In this document: positions 34,204 through 42,842 of the stretch, in pieces | How positions within the stretch are numbered: position 1 is the stretch's first letter | Layout: each line of letters begins with the position of its first letter | Assembly: GCA_964469565.1 (NCBI GenBank) | Contig: CAYXZD010000001.1 | Span: 751,998 to 815,997, forward strand | DNA from: GCA-2720975 sp964469565 | Lineage (GTDB): Bacteria; Planctomycetota; UBA1135; GCA-002686595 | DNA length: 64,000 nt | Direction of reading: 5' to 3' | The notes under the pieces: generated by a model | The model's input: the letters and a program-made list of their open reading frames with translations, nothing else | Told to the model about the DNA's origin: nothing | Databases searched by the model: none | Translations under genes and position numbers: made by a program

Positions 34204-35643
34204 TCAATCCTCACTAGCAGGCTTGAGCTTTCCGTGAGCTCTTCGCCCAGGGCCAGGATGCTGCGTAAGCTTGTCCCCCAAGTCCTCCCACATGCGTTGG
34301 ACTTCGGGAAGGAGATCCAGGATGACCTCGGGCTGCCTCTTCGCCAAGTCCCTAGCCTCGGCTCGATCGACTTGAAGGTCATAGAGTTCAAGGGCAGTGC
34401 GACAACCGTAGTCGTACTGACCCGGAATACCCCCCTCACCCAAGGCGCGCAACTGCATCGAGCGATACCCATGGGGGAAGTGCAGCTTCCAGCGACCGCG
34501 CCGGAGGGCTTGGAGCTCGTTGTTCCCGTAGTAGAAGAAGAGGGTACGTGGGGGCAGATCGCCATTTCCAGTCAAACACTCCCACACATCAATGCCATCA
34601 ATGGGCAGGAGGCCAAGGGGCTGCTTGAGGACGCCTGCGACAGTGGGAAGCACATCGATTGTCATCATGGGCTCGGAATTCACGACTCCGGAAGGCAGAG
34701 TCCCCGGCCAGCGCCAGATGCAGGGAACACGCACGCCGCCTTCAAAAGTGGTGCCCTTGCCCTCACGCAACCCGCCAGTGGAACCTCCGTGGTCCCCGTA
34801 TGAGAGCCAAGGACCGTTGTCCGAAGCGTAAATCACCAATGTGCGGTGAGTGTTCCCAGTGCTCTCCAGCGCGTCGAGGACAGCACCCACGGAGGCGTCG
34901 ATCTCTCCAATGACATCCCCGTACAGCCCAGCCTTCGATTGGCCCCTGAATGCGTCACTCGCGTGCAAGGGCACATGGGGCATGGGGTGGGCGAGATACA
35001 GAAAGAATGGGCGGTCCGCATTGCGTTCAATGAAGTCAACGGCGCGCGCGGTGAAGTCTGCGGTGAAGCGGTTCTGATCGGTGTTGAGACCCACCACCTC
35101 AGATCCCTCTAGGGTCGGCAAGTCACCCCACGCGGTCGGATTCTCGGGGTGATAGGGCCACATATCGTTTGAGTACGGAATGCCGTAAAACTCCTCAAAG
35201 CCATGGGCCATGGGGAGGAATGGCTCGTGGTGTCCAAGGTGCCACTTCCCAAAGATGGCCGTCGCATGGCCTGCGGTTTGGCACAACTCTGCCAAGGTCA
35301 GCTCTTCCGCAGCCAGCCCAAACTTGGCAGCGGGGCCCAAGGCTCCCGCAATGCCAATTCGGTTGGCATAGCAACCCGTCAGCAGCGAAGCGCGTGATGC
35401 CGAGCAAACGGGCTGGGTAACATAGAAATCCGAACAGCGCACACCCTCAGCAGCCATCGCATCCAGCCGTGGAGTACTCAGACCGCGTTCAAACTGGACT
35501 CCGACATCCCCCCAGCCTTGATCGTCAGTGAAGATCACCACCACGTTGGGTAGGCGAATCTCCTCGGCTCGCAAGGGTTCAGCCCAGACAAGGGCCAGTG
35601 CAAGTGCGAAGGGCCAGCGTCTGCCCTGAATCCAAGTCACCAC
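34204..35643 (-). CDS. Arylsulfatase-type sulfatase (formylglycine type)
   Basis: An exported sulfatase, about 479 residues from GTG 35643; ATG 35679 would overlap the upstream DinB-like gene by 26 bases. The signal peptide is W-P-F-A-L-A-L-A-L-V-W-A. The metal site is V-V-V-I-F-T-D-D-Q-G-W-G-D. The signature is C-S-A-S-R-A-S-L-L-T-G, the C-x-A-x-R variant whose Cys becomes formylglycine. Others are G-K-W-H-L-G and Y-A-S-D-N-G-P. The substrate is unknown. The stop faces the end of the CotH gene (convergent, 48 bases apart). Confidence 0.92.
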   Translation of the reverse strand: MVTWIQGRRWPFALALALVWAEPLRAEEIRLPNVVVIFTDDQGWGDVGVQFERGLSTPRLDAMAAEGVRCSDFYVTQPVCSASRASLLTGCYANRIGIAGALGPAAKFGLAAEELTLAELCQTAGHATAIFGKWHLGHHEPFLPMAHGFEEFYGIPYSNDMWPYHPENPTAWGDLPTLEGSEVVGLNTDQNRFTADFTARAVDFIERNADRPFFLYLAHPMPHVPLHASDAFRGQSKAGLYGDVIGEIDASVGAVLDALESTGNTHRTLVIYASDNGPWLSYGDHGGSTGGLREGKGTTFEGGVRVPCIWRWPGTLPSGVVNSEPMMTIDVLPTVAGVLKQPLGLLPIDGIDVWECLTGNGDLPPRTLFFYYGNNELQALRRGRWKLHFPHGYRSMQLRALGEGGIPGQYDYGCRTALELYDLQVDRAEARDLAKRQPEVILDLLPEVQRMWEDLGDKLTQHPGPGRRAHGKLKPASED

Positions 35644-35653
35644 GCAATCCCCA

Positions 35654-36169
35654 TCAGACGTAGCTTTCGCGAATCTCATTCATGTGATGCATGGTGTGAC
35701 CTGCAATCAGCCAAGCAATCGAACGCGGAGTCATGCCCTCACCCCCCACGCTGCCAGGAAGCGTCCAATCGGCCACTTCGAAACACCCAAACATCTGCAC
35801 ATGACTCGCACGCATCTGCTCGAACTCATTACAAAGGTCGGCGGTCGTGCGATCGTCATACTCCGAGCGGTCCACCCACTCCTGGGCGTTCATGTTCGGC
35901 ATGTCGCACTCGTGTCCCCGAGCAAAATGTAGTGCTGCGCAGGCCATGACGCGTTCGTAATCGAGGAGGTGGCCGATGATTTCGCGCAGGCTCCAACGAT
36001 CATCGGAGGGTCTGTACCAGCCACGGTCTTCAGGCAGGTCGCGCAGGTACGCCACACACTCAAGCCCCTGATCGGAAAGGGTACGCAGGATGTCCCCGTC
36101 GAGGGGTTTCTCCACGAACTTGGCGAGGCCTGCGGGGTACTCTGTGGGTTGGGGACGGGCTGCTGTCAT
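35654..36169 (-). CDS. DinB-like (YfiT/DUF664-type) putative metalloprotein
   Basis: A 171-residue four-helix-bundle protein of the DinB superfamily. The three metal-ligand histidines fit the pattern: I-G-H-L-L-D-Y-E in helix 2, and A-G-H-T-M-H-H-M-N-E-I in the last helix. The segment W-S-L-R-E-I-I-G-H is the family signature. Members act as thiol-dependent S-transferases or are uncharacterised. It lies 10 bases ahead of the sulfatase start on the same strand. A functional link to it is not apparent. Confidence 0.82.
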   Translation of the reverse strand: MTAARPQPTEYPAGLAKFVEKPLDGDILRTLSDQGLECVAYLRDLPEDRGWYRPSDDRWSLREIIGHLLDYERVMACAALHFARGHECDMPNMNAQEWVDRSEYDDRTTADLCNEFEQMRASHVQMFGCFEVADWTLPGSVGGEGMTPRSIAWLIAGHTMHHMNEIRESYV

Positions 36170-36351
36170 GTCTTAGGTGCGCGGGGATTGGGGGAATTGG
36201 GGGCAGATTGGCAGAGGTCATTACAACTGGGATGATTCGGGTGAGAATCTACGATGAATCGACCCGCCGGAGAAGGGCAATGCAAGTGTGTGCAGACTCG
36301 GGTCGCCCGCCGGGCATTGTAGGACTTCGCTACCTCCTAGCCCTACGCCCA

Positions 36352-37977
36352 TCACCGAATCATGCCCTCGCCGTCATCAGATAGGGACATGATGCGTACA
36401 ACGGGGAAGAGTCGCCCCCCGCTTGGGTCGCCCTCCCCCAGGTCGACATCCAACACGTTCCACGTACTCAGGCTGTCCTCGCTCTCGGGATCGAGGAGTT
36501 GAGCTGCCACCCGACCGAGGCGTTGGGTACAGGGAATCCATAAGGCCCCCACTGGCAACTCAATTGTGCGCTGGACCCAGGCCCCGCGCACACTCACCTC
36601 GTGGTGCCCCTGGAACAAGCGCTTGGCTCTACGAACCTCGCTGACATCAAACACCTCAACCGCCGCAATGGGAGAATCCTCTAGCACCCGAAATCTCACA
36701 CCATGCAGCTCCAGCATATCCTGCACTGCCGGGATACCCGCAGTGACCACCCAAGCCTGGGGCCAAGCCACCTGCCGGTCGGATTCAAACCGGACTCGCA
36801 CGCGGACGGTTTCTGCACGCCAGCTGTCCCCGGCCTGATGGCGCGTCCCCAATCCGGGTAGCTCCACGGAGGTCAACTCGCCCCTCAATACCTCGGACAA
36901 TTCGCCTTCTCCCAGGCCGGTCTGCACGCCCAGGCTGAGCCCACCCCGCCTGCAGCGCTCATCAGCTGCCGCGCAAGCCTCGCGCAAACTCGCCGCATGG
37001 GAAGCTGCATAATCGAGAAGTTCAGCAACGAAATCGTAGGTCACCTCGACCCGGGTACGAAATGGGAGATAGCTGTAGGCTTCCGAGAGGACCGAAAAAC
37101 GATTGCGCAGCCCCACATAGTTGGTGCCGAACCGAGGGCGATGGTCGTAGGTGGTCCACTGCACCTGGTCTCGGCCCGAGTAGTTGCCGTAATCGAACAA
37201 CCTCCAGCCGGCCCGCTGCAACATTGCGTCGCGCACGGTGGGCAACATGTGCGTCCGTGCAAGGCTGTCGATGATCGGATCCACATTGGTGCTAAGGGAG
37301 GGCGCGTAAGTCAGATGATAGGCGTGATCCGACCCATTCGTCGTGTGGAGATCGATATAGAGGTGTGGATCCAAACGAGCCATCAAACCCAAGAGTGCTC
37401 GCGTCTCTGGTGCCTCGGCTTTGATGAAATCGCGATTCAGATCGAGGCCTTGCCCGTTCGCCCGCTCCCCCACACCGCCCTCTGGCCCGTTCTGCGTCAC
37501 ACGATTGGTGGGTGCAATGGCCTCATTGCCATCGGGGTTGTAAACAGGGACAGCAAATAGTGCGACTTGATCAAGCCATTCCACATCCGCCTGTTGGACT
37601 ACGTCCCGCAGCAGCAGTTGCAGCGCCTCTTTCCCCTCCACTTCTCCACCGTGAATATTCCCAGTGATCAAGACTCGCAATCGATCGCCGCAGGCCTGGG
37701 CTGTCGCTCGACGAGGTACAGGCTGCCCGCAACTGATGAGGCCTATCTCACGGCCCTCAGTCGTCTCCCCGATGGCTTCCATCGTGAGACGGTCTCCATA
37801 CTCGGCTGCCTTCAGTTGAGTGAAAAAAGCCTGCACCTCTCCGGCAGTTGAAGTCCGCGCCCAAGCAGAGGCTTCGGGTGTGGTTTGGGGAGAATCTTGT
37901 GACATCGGGTAAGTAGCAGCGATGGAAAAGGCCCCCACGGTCAGAATCCAGACGCAGCGAAAGAGGGTGGTCTGCAT
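36352..37977 (-). CDS. M14-family zinc carboxypeptidase, exported
   Basis: A 541-residue exported peptidase. ATG 37977 is chosen because it begins a signal peptide (W-I-L-T-V-G-A-F-S-I-A-A-T); the open frame starts at 38007. Zinc ligands appear in G-N-I-H-G-G-E-V-E-G-K-E (H-x-x-E) and the later Y-I-D-L-H-T-T-N-G. D-L-N-R-D-F-I-K-A is the usual Asn-Arg substrate-binding motif. The C-terminal ~200 residues (from ~340) are beta-rich and probably a separate domain. Substrate preference cannot be predicted. Confidence 0.9.
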   Translation of the reverse strand: MQTTLFRCVWILTVGAFSIAATYPMSQDSPQTTPEASAWARTSTAGEVQAFFTQLKAAEYGDRLTMEAIGETTEGREIGLISCGQPVPRRATAQACGDRLRVLITGNIHGGEVEGKEALQLLLRDVVQQADVEWLDQVALFAVPVYNPDGNEAIAPTNRVTQNGPEGGVGERANGQGLDLNRDFIKAEAPETRALLGLMARLDPHLYIDLHTTNGSDHAYHLTYAPSLSTNVDPIIDSLARTHMLPTVRDAMLQRAGWRLFDYGNYSGRDQVQWTTYDHRPRFGTNYVGLRNRFSVLSEAYSYLPFRTRVEVTYDFVAELLDYAASHAASLREACAAADERCRRGGLSLGVQTGLGEGELSEVLRGELTSVELPGLGTRHQAGDSWRAETVRVRVRFESDRQVAWPQAWVVTAGIPAVQDMLELHGVRFRVLEDSPIAAVEVFDVSEVRRAKRLFQGHHEVSVRGAWVQRTIELPVGALWIPCTQRLGRVAAQLLDPESEDSLSTWNVLDVDLGEGDPSGGRLFPVVRIMSLSDDGEGMIR

Positions 37978-38303
37978 GGTCCACACAGTATCAAAGCCCC
38001 TTCCCAAGTCGGGTGTCCTAGGCTGACCAGCGCGGGGATTCGTGAGCCCCCCACCTGTGAGGGGAGGCTAATCGGGCACCTTGAAGCTTCCGACTCTGCG
38101 TGTTCCTTGGGCGGATATTCGACCCTTCCGGGCCCACAAAAAAGGGCGGATTTGCATCCCACGAATTGGTCATTTCTCCTGTAATATGGGGAAAACTGCG
38201 CAATTGCGCGCCCTCGCCATCCCCTCGATTTGAGCCTTCGGGCTGACTCGACTCCCCCTCTGCTTCCCGCTCAGGATCGGCCTCGCCCGAGCTGTCCCTC
38301 ACC
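37978..38303. other. Intergenic region between divergent peptidase and radical SAM genes
   Basis: No gene is seen. A TAATAT at 38182-38187 could be a -10 box for the radical SAM gene, but no -35 at proper spacing was found. At 38233-38244 AGCC-TTCG-GGCT forms a UUCG-tetraloop hairpin in the leader. It does not match a cobalamin riboswitch (no GCCACTG box). Confidence 0.4.
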
Positions 38304-39797
38304 ATGATTTCTCACAAATCCCGCCACACTCGCGGTCGCATTCTCGTGGTCGACCTCAATAACTATGCCCGCTACCCAACCCTCTCAGTGGGCTACCTGA
38401 TCGCTGCACTGCGGGAGCATGGGCACCAGGTTCAGCTCTTGAGTCCCCTCGCGCACGGTTTACCTGCGGTTGAACGAGAACGCCGTGAAACCGCGCTAGA
38501 TTATTGGCAGCGGCGCGTGTTTTTTGATTGCCACCCCCTGCTGGCCCGAACGCGCGAAGCCCTCGTAGGTGTACACACTCACTGGATTCAGCGGGCGGCG
38601 CCAGGGTTGCTGGGTATTGTGACGGAAGCGCTCGAGCATCCCTACGATGCGGTTCTCTTGTCCAGCTATGTGGATCATCGATTGCGCTGCGAGAAGATCT
38701 GCGAATTAGCGAGTGCCAGGGGCATCCCCGTTCTGCTCGGCGGCCCGGTGTTCAACAGCAGAGCCATCGCCAACGAGTGGCTATCCATACCCGGACTCAC
38801 CGCCCTCTTCGGAGGGGAGGCTGACCTTTGCTTGGGCCCCTTGGTGAGTACTCTCATCAGCGGAGGGGAACTGACTGAATTCCCAGGCATCCTCCTACCG
38901 AACGGCGCTCAGGGCCCACCGGCTCCACCACTGCAAGAACTCGACAGAGTTCCACTCCCCGATTTCACCGACTTCCCCTGGGCTTCTTACCCCCATGCGG
39001 TCATTCCATTGATGACTGGCCGAGGATGCAGTTGGGCGGGATGTACGTTTTGCAGCGATGTGCACACGGCCAGCGGAAGGACTTTCCGCTCCCACTCACT
39101 CGAGAACATCCTGGGTCAAATGGAGAAACTCAGCGAGCGTCACCAGAGCAAGGACTTCATCTTTCTTGACATCAAGCTGAATTCGAATCTGAAGATGTGG
39201 CGTGGCCTCATCAGTGAGATCCAATCTCGCGTACCCGGGGCCCGATGGATCGGAACCGTCCACGTACAAGCGGGCGATGACAATGGCTTGAGCTCACGCG
39301 ACCTCAAAGCTGCCTACGCTGCTGGCCTAAGACGCATCAGCTTTGGTCTGGAATCTGGAAGCCAGAGTCTGCTTGAGTCCATGGACAAGGGTTCGAAGAT
39401 AGATGGCAATGCCGCTTTTCTCCAGGCTGCGCATAATGCCGGCATCAGCGTGCGGTGCACGATCATGCACGGGTATCCAGGTGAAACGGCTGCTGACCTA
39501 CAGGCCACCATCGCTTTCATCCTGTCCCAGGCCCCACGATTTGATCGCATCCGCCTCACCCGCTTCAAGCCCATCCCCGGTACCCGCATCGAGCGCATGA
39601 TCACTTCATCGCCCGAGGCCTTCCCCACCCTCTCACGGGTGCGTTGGGATCACGGGTTCGGCCGTGCCCATTATCGCCAAGCCAATGGTGCGGACCCGGC
39701 GTACCGCCGGGCAACGAACCAATTGCTGCAGGCTGTGCATGCGATCAATCGGCGAGAATTACGGCGAGGTGCCGAAGTCTTCGATGGACTGATGTAG
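38304..39797 (+). CDS. Radical SAM protein with B12-binding-like N-terminal domain
   Basis: A 497-residue protein. Residues ~10-210 resemble a cobalamin-binding Rossmann domain (L-V-V-D-L-N-N-Y, V-L-L-G-G-P-V-F), but without the D-x-H-x-x-G base-off motif. The radical SAM core (~230-450) has cluster ligands C242, C247 and C250. The spacing is thus C-x4-C-x2-C, one longer than the usual C-x3-C-x2-C. R-I-S-F-G-L-E-S-G-S-Q and M-H-G-Y-P-G-E-T are standard core motifs of this class. There is no RiPP precursor or partner gene nearby; the closest genes are universal stress proteins. The reaction is unknown; methylation or another C-C bond step is a family-level guess. Confidence 0.85.
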   Translation: MISHKSRHTRGRILVVDLNNYARYPTLSVGYLIAALREHGHQVQLLSPLAHGLPAVERERRETALDYWQRRVFFDCHPLLARTREALVGVHTHWIQRAAPGLLGIVTEALEHPYDAVLLSSYVDHRLRCEKICELASARGIPVLLGGPVFNSRAIANEWLSIPGLTALFGGEADLCLGPLVSTLISGGELTEFPGILLPNGAQGPPAPPLQELDRVPLPDFTDFPWASYPHAVIPLMTGRGCSWAGCTFCSDVHTASGRTFRSHSLENILGQMEKLSERHQSKDFIFLDIKLNSNLKMWRGLISEIQSRVPGARWIGTVHVQAGDDNGLSSRDLKAAYAAGLRRISFGLESGSQSLLESMDKGSKIDGNAAFLQAAHNAGISVRCTIMHGYPGETAADLQATIAFILSQAPRFDRIRLTRFKPIPGTRIERMITSSPEAFPTLSRVRWDHGFGRAHYRQANGADPAYRRATNQLLQAVHAINRRELRRGAEVFDGLM

Positions 39798-39803
39798 GTG
39801 CCT

Positions 39804-39821
39804 GCGGGTTAGGCTTCCCGC
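39804..39821. terminator. Short inverted repeat between convergent genes
   Basis: GCGGG (39804-39808) and CCCGC (39817-39821) form a 5-bp stem between the radical SAM stop and the end of the stress-protein gene, whose stop codon lies in the loop. It could end both transcripts; there is no U-run. Confidence 0.3.
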
Positions 39822-40255
39822 TGAAAACTCAGGACAGGCACACTGGCTCGGCGCAACACCTGCTCGGCGACACTGCCCACAGCTAGACGGCGCAGGCCAG
39901 TATGGCCGTGGGTAGAAATGGCAATAAGATCAGCATCATTGGCTTCGGCAAAAGAACAGATTGCCTTAGCCGGATCCGGAGCTGCGATCACCTCGATCGA
40001 AACATCGAGGTCAGCCCCGAGTTGTGCACGCTGATCTTCAAGGATCAGTTGAGCATGCTTGACGTCCTTTTCTAGGTGCAATGACGAGAGCGCGGGAGCA
40101 AAAGGAGCCCCATGGGGGGTGAGCTGAAGGTCGACAACCGTATGCAGTATGGTTACCCGTGCGCCTATCTGCTCGGCCAGATCACGGATGGGCGCAAACG
40201 GGCGCATGGACTCAGGGGAAAGATCTGACGTAAGGACGATGTGCTTGAGCTGCAT
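39809..40255 (-). CDS. Universal stress protein, single domain
   Basis: A 148-residue UspA-type protein from ATG 40255. The open frame extends upstream to 40372 but without protein-like sequence. The N-terminal strand is H-I-V-L-T-S-D-L-S-P-E-S. The C-terminal ATP-binding motif fits G-2x-G-9x-G-S/T (T-H-G-H-T-G-L-R-R-L-A-V-G-S-V-A), so nucleotide binding is likely. It is divergent from the two-domain stress protein at 40496, with ~240 bases between starts. The role in stress survival is family knowledge, and no inducing signal is visible. Confidence 0.9.
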   Translation of the reverse strand: MQLKHIVLTSDLSPESMRPFAPIRDLAEQIGARVTILHTVVDLQLTPHGAPFAPALSSLHLEKDVKHAQLILEDQRAQLGADLDVSIEVIAAPDPAKAICSFAEANDADLIAISTHGHTGLRRLAVGSVAEQVLRRASVPVLSFQREA

Positions 40256-40495
40256 GGTGGGTCGAGACGGGGCTTGAAAAGAAGGATGAGCCCCGGGCCA
40301 CGCAAAGGGAGCCGAGGGATTCCACCGTGATCCTACGATCCCGAGGCGTTCCCCTGAAAGCCCTTTCCGCATTCGCTCCTGTCCTCACTCATCTAGGTCA
40401 AAGAGGGAAGCCAGATCCTCCCGGAGGGGGGCTAGGATAGGGGGTCGAGCATCCAAATGAGCCCATTCCCCACACCATCCACTCAGGAGAATCTC

Positions 40496-41416
40496 ATGCA
40501 ACGTGAACTTCCCCCCCGCCACGCCGTGATCGGACTCGGCGGGGATGCATCCATGGCCGTAGCCGCGACGGCAGGCCTCGATCTCCACGAACGCTTTGGA
40601 ACACGCCTAGAGTTCGTCCACGCCGTAGACCTCCCCAAGCTAGAATGGACGGCGGGTCAACCTGAGCGTGTGGCCGCCATGGAAGCCAGCATCGAGGCGA
40701 ACGCCTTCGACGAGTTGGCCCGGGCCCTAGAGGAGAACGCGACTCAAATGGGCTCCCAGTACCCTGTGCGGGAGCATTTGCTTGTGACGCGCGGCACCCC
40801 CGCCAAGGTCGTGCTCAATCGGGCTGAGCTCAACCGCTCCGACCTCATCATCCTCGGCCCGCACCTGCAACGAGGGCTGCTTGACTTTGGCAGTACCGCC
40901 CGCGCCGTCCTCGCCAAGGCACCCTGCGACGTATGGATCCAGCCAGGGCCCAGCACGGATATCCAGCGCATTCTTGTCCCCGTAGACCTCTCCGAGGAGT
41001 CGGCGGAGTCTCTGCGTGCAGCCCGAACCCTAGCCTTGCATTGCGGTGCCAGCATCACGGCCCTGCACTGCTTTATGCCTCCAGACCTAGCCTATGCAGC
41101 TAGCCCGGGGTACCCCATGGCAGGACCGACCTATGTGACAGAGGATGTGCGCAATGCCTGCCGAGACGACTTCGAGCGTAGTATGGCAGCCTTCGACTGG
41201 GAGGGCACCGAGCACCATTGTCGCTTCATCGAAGCGCGGCCAGCCGCAGGAATTCTGGAACAGCAGGAGGAGCACGACCTGGTGGTCATGGGCACCCATG
41301 GGCGCACAGGGCTCAGTGCTGCCCTGCTAGGAAACGTGGCCTATGCCGTGCTCAAGAACAGCAAGATCCCTGTTCTGGCCATCCGACAGGCCAAGCGCGA
41401 GATGCTCTTGGCATAA
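40496..41416 (+). CDS. Universal stress protein, two tandem domains
   Basis: A 306-residue protein from ATG 40496, supported by AGGAG seven bases upstream; the frame opens earlier at 40457. Domain 1 (~1-145) ends with L-G-P-H-L-Q-R-G-L-L-D-F-G-S-T-A. Domain 2 (~150-306) starts I-L-V-P-V-D-L-S-E-E-S and ends M-G-T-H-G-R-T-G-L-S-A-A-L-L-G-N-V-A. In domain 2 the usual Ser/Thr after the final Gly is Asn. Domain 1 has a non-standard G-P-H-L-Q-R-G loop, so ATP binding may be confined to one domain or weakened. It is divergent from the single-domain stress protein. Confidence 0.92.
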   Translation: MQRELPPRHAVIGLGGDASMAVAATAGLDLHERFGTRLEFVHAVDLPKLEWTAGQPERVAAMEASIEANAFDELARALEENATQMGSQYPVREHLLVTRGTPAKVVLNRAELNRSDLIILGPHLQRGLLDFGSTARAVLAKAPCDVWIQPGPSTDIQRILVPVDLSEESAESLRAARTLALHCGASITALHCFMPPDLAYAASPGYPMAGPTYVTEDVRNACRDDFERSMAAFDWEGTEHHCRFIEARPAAGILEQQEEHDLVVMGTHGRTGLSAALLGNVAYAVLKNSKIPVLAIRQAKREMLLA

Positions 41417-41468
41417 GGCAAGCTCAGCGGGATAGGATGAAGGCAGTCTGCCCTTGTCCTAATCTTCC

Positions 41469-42820
41469 ATGCTGATGCCCAGATTCCTCCATACTGCAGT
41501 CGTCCTGTTCCTGTGCTGCTCGCCCAGCATGGGACAGATCTTGCAGGTCAATCTCAAGAACGACAAGGCGGCGAAACGCTACAAGAAACAGCTGGCCCTC
41601 GTGAACGGTAGCTCGGTCCTCTTGGGGGAACCTGTGGAGGGCGGGGGGTTTTGGATTGAGAAAACCGACACTGGCAACGTTCTGCACTACGACGGCGGCA
41701 GCAACAATGAGCTCTTCTTGCTGGACACCAAGGATCCCTCCAAGGTGCCGTACAAGNNNNNNNNNNNNNNNNNNNNNNNNNNNNNNNNNNNNNNNNNNNN
41801 NNNNNNNNNNNNNNNNNNNNNNNNNNNNNNNNNNNNNNNNNNNNNNNNNNNNNNNNGGCCGTGGAACGTATCGAAGACGACAGCCATGTGTTTCAGATGG
41901 CGGAGTCCCAGCACTTGCGAGTCATCCACTCCGCACGCTTTAGTGAAGAGCGCATTGCCAGGCTACTGCGCCATGGTGAACAGGTGATTGAGATCTTTCG
42001 CAACCAGTTCGTGGATCCACACATGGCCCACGATTTTGAGGATCGCATTCCCGGGGGCATTTTCCACGAATTCTACTTCGGTCCTTCCGAGATCGGGTAC
42101 CACGAGTCTTTCATCGAGGCTTACTACGGGCCAGTTTGGGGCGACGACGAGAATAAGAAGCGTCACCGAAAATCCACCGGATCGCGATTCTCCCCCAGTC
42201 CCGACCTGTGCCTCGATGTTTGGCGAGTACCGGAACGCCAAGACATGGACGGCCTGATGACCCATGGACTGGGTCACTCCTTGGCTGCGTTTCACTTCAA
42301 CAACAGCGCAACTGGAATGGAGCAACCCTGGATGGAAGAAGGGCTCGGCTACTACCTTTCCTTTGAGTTACTCGGGCGAAACAGTGTCACTTGCAGCGCA
42401 TTTGATCCTGGGGTCTATGTCAAAAAAGCCCGAGAAGAAGGAGAGAAGGAAATCGGGATCAGTTTCCGGGAGGCCCTCAATGGAATGGCCCTCGAATACG
42501 GTCCGCGCATAGATCGAATCTTGGTCAAGCCCCTCTATGCCATGGAGAATGAAGACCTCGCTAAGTCTTGGAGCTTCTTTGATTACATGGCCAGTGATCT
42601 CGACCTGACGGGGCAACGCTGGTTGAGGGCCTGTTGTCGTTTTTCGAAGAACCGGGACACCTTCGTGGCCGAGTTGCGCAAGTACACAGAAGAGCTGTAT
42701 CTCAATGCTCCTCTGAGCAGTGAGGAAACGCCCCAGTTCGTTCAAGGGAGAGATGTGTTCGACTATCTAGACAAGCGCTGGCAGCACTACGCAAAGACCC
42801 GGCAGCTGGGTCGACAGTAA
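41469..42820 (+). CDS. Exported gluzincin-like protein, frame broken by an assembly gap
   Basis: The signal peptide (V-V-L-F-L-C-C-S-P-S-M-G-Q) and first ~95 residues are read from 41469; the rest is read from 41857 to the stop at 42820 in a different frame. The 100-N gap at 41757-41856 has arbitrary length, so I treat both parts as one gene. The C-terminal part has the layout of peptidase MA/DUF1570 gluzincins (zinc helix, then W-M-E-E-G-L-G-Y-Y). The expected H-E-x-x-H reads H-G-L-G-H (42263-42277), so the catalytic Glu is lost. It may be an inactive relative. The remainder is helical. Confidence 0.65.
41757..41856. other. Assembly gap, 100 N
   Basis: Exactly 100 N inside a coding sequence. 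The reading frame differs on either side, as expected for a placeholder length. Confidence 0.98.
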
Positions 42821-42842
42821 GACGGCGTTGAGCTGCTTGGCT

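Noticed and set aside
38008..38303. Cobalamin riboswitch before the radical SAM gene
   Set aside because: No conserved box or multi-helix layout, only one small hairpin.
41469..42820. True frameshift pseudogene
   Set aside because: The frame change coincides with a placeholder gap of arbitrary length, so an assembly cause is far more likely.
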